DNA from: Zeimonas sp039807785
GTDB taxonomy: Bacteria > Pseudomonadota > Gammaproteobacteria > Burkholderiales > Burkholderiaceae_E
Length of the DNA: 11,251 nucleotides
Direction of reading: 5' to 3'
NCBI GenBank assembly: GCA_039807785.1
Contig: JBDHRX010000097.1
Location: 1-11,251, forward strand
A program made the translations under genes and the position numbers. The notes beneath the pieces are model-generated. The model did not search any database and was not told where the DNA came from. It saw only the letters and a list, made by a program, of their open reading frames with translations. Of the stretch, positions 6,678 to 11,251 are shown in pieces (positions within the stretch are counted from its first letter, which is position 1; the number at the start of each line of letters is the position of its first letter).

Positions 6678-7643
6678 GTGACCGATCTCTCCGCCATCCG
6701 GCCCGACCGCCTGCTCGACGTGCGCGAGGTGTTCGGCATCGACACCGACCTGAAGGTGCCCGCGTTCGGCGAGCGCGACGACCACGTGCCCGAGGTCGAC
6801 CCGGCCTACCGCTTCAACCGCGACGTCACGCTGGCGCTGCTGGCCGGCTTCGCGCACAACCGGCGCGTGATGGTCCAGGGGCTGCACGGCACCGGCAAGT
6901 CGACCCACGTCGAGCAGGTCGCCGCGCGCCTGAACTGGCCGTGCGTCCGGGTCAACCTCGACGGCCACATCAGCCGGCTCGACCTCGTCGGCCGCGACGC
7001 GGTCGTGCTGCGCGACGGCCGGCAGGTCACCGAGTTCCAGGAAGGCATCGTGCCGTGGGCGCTGCAGCGGCCCGTGGCGCTGGTCTTCGACGAGTACGAC
7101 GCCGGGCGGCCCGACGTGATGTTCGTGATCCAGCGCATCCTCGAGCGCGACGGCCAGTTCACCCTGCTCGACCAGAACCGCGTGCTGCGTCCGCACCCGG
7201 CATTCCGGCTGTTCGCCACCACCAACACGGTCGGCCAGGGCAACCTGAACGGGCTGTACCACGGCGCGCAGCGGCTCAACCACGCACAGATCGACCGCTG
7301 GAACATCGTCGCGACGCTGAACTACCTGCCGCGCGACGAGGAGATCGCGATCGTGCAGGCGCGCGTGCCCGAGCTGGCCGGCGCCGCGCACCGCCCGCTG
7401 CTCGAGTCGATGGTCGCGGTGGCCGAGCTCACCCGCAACGGCTTCGCCGCCGGAGACCTCTCGACGCTGATGTCGCCGCGCACCGTCATCACCTGGGCCG
7501 AGAACATCGGCATCTTCGGCGACCCGGCGCTGTCGTTCCGGCTGTCGTTCCTCAACAAGTGCGACGAGGCCGAGCGGCCGGTCGTCGCCGAGTACTTCCA
7601 GCGCTGCTTCGACCGCGAGCTCGCCGAGTCGTATCGTGGGTGA
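6678..7643 (+). CDS. cobS: cobaltochelatase subunit CobS, AAA+ ATPase
   Basis: CobS is the ATPase of the aerobic cobaltochelatase CobNST, which inserts Co2+ into hydrogenobyrinic acid a,c-diamide during oxygen-dependent cobalamin synthesis; it works as a ring with CobT on the large subunit CobN. The 321-aa product is close to the usual length of about 330. The N-terminal VREVFGIDTDLKVPAF block, Walker A GLHGTGKST at 68-76, Walker B LVFDEYD at 135-141 and sensor-1 region FATTNT at 179-184 are all present, and the MSPRTVITWAEN and FLNKCDE blocks near the C-terminus are typical of true CobS and not of generic MoxR ATPases. The start is a GTG with GAGGA seven bases ahead. The last eight bases overlap the start of cobT. 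It lies 47 bases after the IclR gene, probably co-transcribed. No cobN is in the window. Confidence 0.94.
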   Translation: MTDLSAIRPDRLLDVREVFGIDTDLKVPAFGERDDHVPEVDPAYRFNRDVTLALLAGFAHNRRVMVQGLHGTGKSTHVEQVAARLNWPCVRVNLDGHISRLDLVGRDAVVLRDGRQVTEFQEGIVPWALQRPVALVFDEYDAGRPDVMFVIQRILERDGQFTLLDQNRVLRPHPAFRLFATTNTVGQGNLNGLYHGAQRLNHAQIDRWNIVATLNYLPRDEEIAIVQARVPELAGAAHRPLLESMVAVAELTRNGFAAGDLSTLMSPRTVITWAENIGIFGDPALSFRLSFLNKCDEAERPVVAEYFQRCFDRELAESYRG

Positions 7644-9357
7644 GGCGCAGGCCCGGGCCCGTCACCAGCAGAAAGTCGAGGAACTCTGCGCGGCCGCGAT
7701 CCGCGCGCTGGCCGGCGAGGCCGACCTGCACTTTCGCGGGCGCCGGCTGCACCGCGGCCGGCGCCCGCTGCCGCTCTACGCGCCGCACCTGCATCCCTCG
7801 CTCGAGGCCGACGACTTCGCGTCGTTCCGCGGCGCGGCCGACGGGCTGGCGCTGCGCCTCGCGCATTCGGACGCGGCCCTGCACCGGCGCCTGGCGCCGG
7901 CCGATGCGGTCGAGCGGCTCGTGTTCGACCTGCTCGAGCAGATCCGCGTGGAGGCGCGGCCGCCGGCCGGCATGCCCGGCGTCGCGCGCAACCTGCGCCA
8001 TCGCTTCGAGCAATGGTCGCTCGCGTTCCACCGCTCGGGGCTGACCGAGAGCTCGCGCGGCATCCTGCTCTACACGGTGGCGCAGATCTGCCGCGCGCGC
8101 GTCACCGGCGAACCGGTGCTCGAGGAGACCGAGGACCTGCTCGAGACGACCCGGGGCTCGATCGTCCCGGTGCTGGGCCACGACCTGGCGGCGCTGCGGC
8201 GGCACCGCGACGACCAGGCCGCCTACGCGTGGCACGCGCTGTCGATCGCCCGCATCGTCGCCGAGATGGCCCGCAGCGCCGACGACGAACGCGGCGACGA
8301 GCGGCAGGGCGAGGACGGCGACGACCGGACCGCGCTGGCGCGCTTCATGGAACCCGACGACGCCACCGGCGACGCCGAGCTCGCGATCGCGGCGCCGGGC
8401 CGCAGCCGCGTGCTCGAGGAGTCCGACGACGGCTACCGCGTATTCACCCGCGCCTACGACCGCGAGCACGCCGCCACCACCCTGGTGCGCCGGCCGCTGC
8501 TGATCGAGTATCGCGAGCGGCTCGACCGGCGCATCGCCGGCCAGGGCGTCAACCTGGCGCGGCTGGCGCGCGAGCTGAAGGCGCTGCTCGCGATGCCGGT
8601 GCACGACGACTGGGACGCCGGGCAGGAGGAAGGCCGCATCGACGGCCGGCGGCTCGCCCAGCTGGTCGCATCGCCGGCCGAGCGCCGGCTGTTCCGCACC
8701 GAACGCACCGAGCCGGCCGCGCAGGCCGTCGTCGGCTTCCTGGTCGACTGCTCGGGCTCGATGAAGCAGCACGTCGAGTCGGTGGCGATGCTGATCGACG
8801 TGCTCGCGCGCGCGCTCGAGATGGCGGGCGCCGCGACCGAGGTGCTCGGCTTCACCACCGGGGCGTGGAACGGCGGACGCGCGCTGCGCGACTGGCGCCG
8901 CGCCGGGCAGCCGGCGCACCCCGGGCGGCTGAACGAGGCCTGCCACATCGTGTTCAAGGACGCCGACACCTCGTGGCGGCGCGCACGCCCGGCGATCGCG
9001 GCGCTGCTCGAGCCGGTCCTGTTCCGCGAAGGCATCGACGGCGAGGCCGTCGACTGGGCCTGCGCGCGCCTGCGCGGCCGCGACGAGGAGCGCCGGCTGC
9101 TGCTGGTGTTCTCGGACGGCTGCCCGATGGACTCGGCCACGCAACTGGCCAACGATCCCCACTACCTCGACCAGCACCTGCGCGAAGTCGTCCAGCGGCA
9201 CGAACAGGCCGGCGACGTCGCGATCTTCGGCGTCGGCGTCGGGCTGGACCTCAGCCTGTTCTACGGCCGCAGCCAGGCGCTGGACCTGTCGGCTCCGCCC
9301 GGCAGCGGCGTGTTCCGCGAGATCGTCGCGCTGATCGGCGGGCACGCGCGCCGCTGA
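7636..9357 (+). CDS. cobT: cobaltochelatase subunit CobT, VWA-domain protein
   Basis: CobT is the partner of CobS in the CobNST chelatase. Its C-terminal von Willebrand A domain carries a metal-dependent adhesion site thought to couple the AAA+ ring to CobN. Residues 1-210 form a mostly helical N-terminal region. An acidic linker follows at about 215-250 (Asp/Glu-rich), then the conserved QEEGRIDGRRL block at 330-340, and the VWA domain from about 365 with MIDAS DCSGSM at 371-376, the FTTGAW and WRRAR blocks and a second DG loop at FSDGCPMD. At 573 aa it is shorter than the roughly 630-aa Pseudomonas denitrificans protein, mainly, I think, in the acidic linker. The MIDAS reads Asp-Cys-Ser where I remember Asp-Asn-Ser; the Asp-x-Ser-x-Ser pattern is intact. 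The GTG start lies inside cobS, so translation is probably coupled. It converges with tauY, 20 bases between stops. Confidence 0.92.
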   Translation: MGEAQARARHQQKVEELCAAAIRALAGEADLHFRGRRLHRGRRPLPLYAPHLHPSLEADDFASFRGAADGLALRLAHSDAALHRRLAPADAVERLVFDLLEQIRVEARPPAGMPGVARNLRHRFEQWSLAFHRSGLTESSRGILLYTVAQICRARVTGEPVLEETEDLLETTRGSIVPVLGHDLAALRRHRDDQAAYAWHALSIARIVAEMARSADDERGDERQGEDGDDRTALARFMEPDDATGDAELAIAAPGRSRVLEESDDGYRVFTRAYDREHAATTLVRRPLLIEYRERLDRRIAGQGVNLARLARELKALLAMPVHDDWDAGQEEGRIDGRRLAQLVASPAERRLFRTERTEPAAQAVVGFLVDCSGSMKQHVESVAMLIDVLARALEMAGAATEVLGFTTGAWNGGRALRDWRRAGQPAHPGRLNEACHIVFKDADTSWRRARPAIAALLEPVLFREGIDGEAVDWACARLRGRDEERRLLLVFSDGCPMDSATQLANDPHYLDQHLREVVQRHEQAGDVAIFGVGVGLDLSLFYGRSQALDLSAPPGSGVFREIVALIGGHARR

Positions 9358-9377
9358 TCGCGGCCGGCGCGCCCCGG

Positions 9378-10796
9378 TCAGAGCTTCTCGTCGCGCAGCC
9401 AGTACCAGCGATACAGGGCGCGCTGGCCGAGGCGCCGGAACGGCGCGAACGCGCGCGACTCGAACGCGCCGAACGCCATCGGGTAGCGCAGCGGCGCACC
9501 GTAGATCGGCAGGTCGGGCGCCCGCTGGCGCTTGCCGGCGATGCGCTCGGCCATCCGCCGGCCGGCGTGCGCCGAGAACGACACGCCGTTGCCGCCGTAG
9601 CCGAGCGCGTAGAACACGGCCTCGCGCGGATCGGGCTGGGTCACCCGCGGCATCATGTCGTGGCTGACGTCGACCCAGCCCCACCACGAGTAGTCGATGC
9701 GGATGCCCTCCAGCGCGGGGAACTTGCGGTGCAGGCCGTCGACCAGCACCGCCATGTGCCGCGGGTTCGGCGCGTCGGCGCCGGTGATCGAGCTGCGGCT
9801 GCCGATCTGCACCCGGTTGTCCGGCAGCTTGCGGTAATAGAAGCGCAGCGTGCGGGTGTCGGTGATCACCTCGGTGGTGACGAAGCCGGTCGCCTCGATC
9901 TCGGCGTCGGTGAGCGGGCGCGTCACCAGCGAGTTCGACAGGATCGGCATGATCTTCGCGTCGAGGCTGCGGTGCAGGCCGTTGCTGGTATAGCCGCCGG
10001 TCGCGAAACCGACCGCGCGCGCGCGCACCGTGCCGCCCGGCGTCCTGAGCAGGTGCACGCCGTTGCGCGTCTCGAAGCCGACGACCGGGCTGGCCGGGTG
10101 CACCTTCACACCGAGCTCGCGCGCCTTGCGCAGGTAGCCGTAGGCGAGCTTCAGCGGATGCACGCCGATCCCGTCGGGCTCGTGCAGCGCGCCGAAGGTC
10201 TCGGCGTCCTTCACGTAGTCGCGATGCACCTCGTCGCGACCGAGGATCCGCGCGTCGTAGCCGAACACCTCGCGCATCACCCGGGCTTCGTTGCGCAGGA
10301 AGGCCATCTTCTTGTCGCGGTGCGCGATGTACAGGTGGCCGCCCGGCTGCGGATCGCAGTCGATCTCGCTCACCAGCGAGCGGAACGTCTCGAAGCCTGC
10401 GCGGATCTCGGCGTCGAGCCCGAGCGCGACGTCCTTGCCCCAGCGCTCGATCCACTGCGAGCGGTACAGCCGCCCGCTCGCGTTCTGGCCCTGGCCGCCG
10501 TTGCGGCTGGTGCAGCCCCAGGCCGTGCGGTTCGCCTCGAGCACGGTGGCGCGGATGCCGTGCTCGCGCGCGAGGAACAGCGCGGTCGCCAGGCCGGTGA
10601 AACCCGAGCCGACGATCACGACATCGGCGTCGACGTCGCCGGCGATCGGCCCGTCGTCGGCCGGCGGCGCGCCGGCGCTGGCCACCCAGTAGGTCGGCGC
10701 GTACGCGGTGCCGTGGCCGGGGTTCGGCGCGACCAGCGGGTCGTAGCGCGGGTCGTAGGGCGAGGACGGGGCGGGCCGGCCGGCGGTGACGTCCAT
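9378..10796 (-). CDS. tauY: FAD-dependent oxidoreductase, probable taurine dehydrogenase large subunit TauY
   Basis: This 472-aa protein is of the DadA/DAO amine-oxidising fold. The Rossmann FAD site is at 59-68 (VVIVGSGFTG), followed by the acidic ribose-binding region VLEANR and the SRNGGQ block at 97-102. The C-terminal GYGGNGVSFSAHAGRRMAE helps hold the FAD. Residues 1-55 include YAPTYWVAS, a feature of PuuB/TauY-like members. TauXY oxidises taurine to sulfoacetaldehyde and ammonia and passes electrons to cytochrome c. I assign TauY because a small NTF2-like gene lies 22 bases upstream in the tauX-tauY order and because xsc, the next enzyme, is in the same window. From sequence alone it could be another amine or imino-acid oxidase, for example a glutamylputrescine- or glycine-type enzyme. 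The start ATG has GGAG nine bases ahead. Confidence 0.77.
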   Translation of the reverse strand: MDVTAGRPAPSSPYDPRYDPLVAPNPGHGTAYAPTYWVASAGAPPADDGPIAGDVDADVVIVGSGFTGLATALFLAREHGIRATVLEANRTAWGCTSRNGGQGQNASGRLYRSQWIERWGKDVALGLDAEIRAGFETFRSLVSEIDCDPQPGGHLYIAHRDKKMAFLRNEARVMREVFGYDARILGRDEVHRDYVKDAETFGALHEPDGIGVHPLKLAYGYLRKARELGVKVHPASPVVGFETRNGVHLLRTPGGTVRARAVGFATGGYTSNGLHRSLDAKIMPILSNSLVTRPLTDAEIEATGFVTTEVITDTRTLRFYYRKLPDNRVQIGSRSSITGADAPNPRHMAVLVDGLHRKFPALEGIRIDYSWWGWVDVSHDMMPRVTQPDPREAVFYALGYGGNGVSFSAHAGRRMAERIAGKRQRAPDLPIYGAPLRYPMAFGAFESRAFAPFRRLGQRALYRWYWLRDEKL

Positions 10797-10805
10797 CTGG
10801 TTCGG

Positions 10806-10809
10806 CTCC
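10806..10809 (-). promoter_or_regulatory. ribosome binding site of tauY
   Basis: GGAG on the minus strand lies nine bases before the ATG at 10796, inside the short gap after the tauX stop. It supports the chosen start. Confidence 0.5.
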
Positions 10810-10818
10810 GGGTCTCGC

Positions 10819-11217
10819 TCAGCCCGCCTCGACCGGCGGACGGTCCTTGCGGAACGCGTTCTTCACGGCGATCCGGCCATCCCGGAACGTGAAGATGTCG
10901 CAGCCGCGCGCCTCGATCCGCGTGCCGTCGGGCTTCGTGCCCTTGAAGGTCCACTCGGAGACGCCCCGGTCGCCGCAGACGAAATGGCTGCCGTCGGTCC
11001 ATTGCGCATCGGGGAAGTTGATCCACGCCGACTCGAAGGCCTTGCGCACCGCCGCGCGGCCGACGTGGCGCGCGCCGCAGACGTCCGGGCCGGCGACGGT
11101 CTCGAACACGCAGTCGTCGGTCATGAACGACATCAGCGCGTCGACGTCGTGGCGGTTCCAGGCGTCGGCGAACGCCTGCAGGGTCTGGACATCGATGGTG
11201 CGGGACGGGGCGGACAT
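10819..11217 (-). CDS. tauX: NTF2/SnoaL-like protein, probable taurine dehydrogenase small subunit TauX
   Basis: This 132-aa protein has the shape of a SnoaL-like cone-fold protein. An N-terminal helix contains FADAWNRHDVDALMSFM (residues 16-32), then TDDCVFET, a GRAAVRKAF helix (53-61) and two C-terminal strands with WTFKGTKPDGTRIEARGCDIFTF and a closing FRDGRI. Most such proteins are catalytically obscure. Here the position, 22 bases ahead of an FAD oxidoreductase on the same strand and in the same window as xsc, fits TauX, the small subunit of taurine dehydrogenase. From memory of the tau clusters, TauX is an NTF2-like protein of about this size; I could not check this. No signal peptide or heme motif is visible. 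A strong AAGGAG lies ten bases ahead of the ATG. A stand-alone SnoaL-like protein of unrelated role is the alternative. Confidence 0.72.
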   Translation of the reverse strand: MSAPSRTIDVQTLQAFADAWNRHDVDALMSFMTDDCVFETVAGPDVCGARHVGRAAVRKAFESAWINFPDAQWTDGSHFVCGDRGVSEWTFKGTKPDGTRIEARGCDIFTFRDGRIAVKNAFRKDRPPVEAG

Positions 11218-11227
11218 GCGGCTCGGG

Positions 11228-11233
11228 CTCCTT
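11228..11233 (-). promoter_or_regulatory. ribosome binding site of tauX
   Basis: AAGGAG on the minus strand lies ten bases before the ATG at 11217. The promoter, and any genes upstream of tauX, are outside the window. Confidence 0.65.
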
Positions 11234-11251
11234 GCGGCGGAATGCGGGATG

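Noticed and set aside
7552..10455. Very long open frame on the minus strand across cobT and tauY (and a similar one on the + strand, 8013-10892)
   Set aside because: They lie over cobT and tauY, both with clear motifs. Their translations are Arg/Ala/Gly-rich and low in complexity, typical of out-of-frame reading in GC-rich DNA, and match no family I know.

Overview
The window is uniformly very GC-rich (by eye around 70%) and almost fully coding, with short gaps and GTG starts, as in a high-GC proteobacterium. The GTP-type PEP carboxykinase, the Xsc/TauXY-type taurine genes, the CobS/CobT pair and a CbiM-related membrane protein together suggest a betaproteobacterium of the Burkholderiales type. 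This is an inference, because no rRNA, tRNA or other taxonomic marker is present. I see no insertion sequence, phage gene, CRISPR array or RNA gene.

Left part (1-1639, + strand): a pdxA whose first codons lie outside the window, followed 12 bases later by a small integral membrane protein of the CbiM-like energy-coupling-factor permease type. Next, on the minus strand and one base from that gene's stop, lies pckG (1641-3563), a complete GTP-dependent PEP carboxykinase with a strong Shine-Dalgarno. Upstream of pckG, 3564-3891 is non-coding and holds several GC-rich inverted repeats.

Middle (3892-5808): xsc, sulfoacetaldehyde acetyltransferase, on the minus strand, divergent from an IclR-family regulator (5809-6630). 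The 108-bp gap between them contains a conspicuous AT-rich, partly palindromic island that is the obvious operator/promoter region.

Right part: the regulator is followed on the + strand by cobS and cobT, the AAA+ ATPase and VWA subunits of the aerobic cobaltochelatase, which overlap by 8 bases. They converge on a minus-strand pair, a 472-aa FAD-dependent oxidoreductase and, upstream of it, a 132-aa NTF2-like protein. I read this pair as taurine dehydrogenase, tauY and tauX.

As a system, TauXY would deaminate taurine to sulfoacetaldehyde, and Xsc would split this into sulfite and acetyl phosphate. The IclR protein is the likely local switch, and PckG would supply PEP during growth on the resulting C2 units. 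The odd element is the cobST pair set between the two halves of the taurine pathway with no cobN in view. All functions are assigned by reading motifs and from memory of the families; no database search was run.
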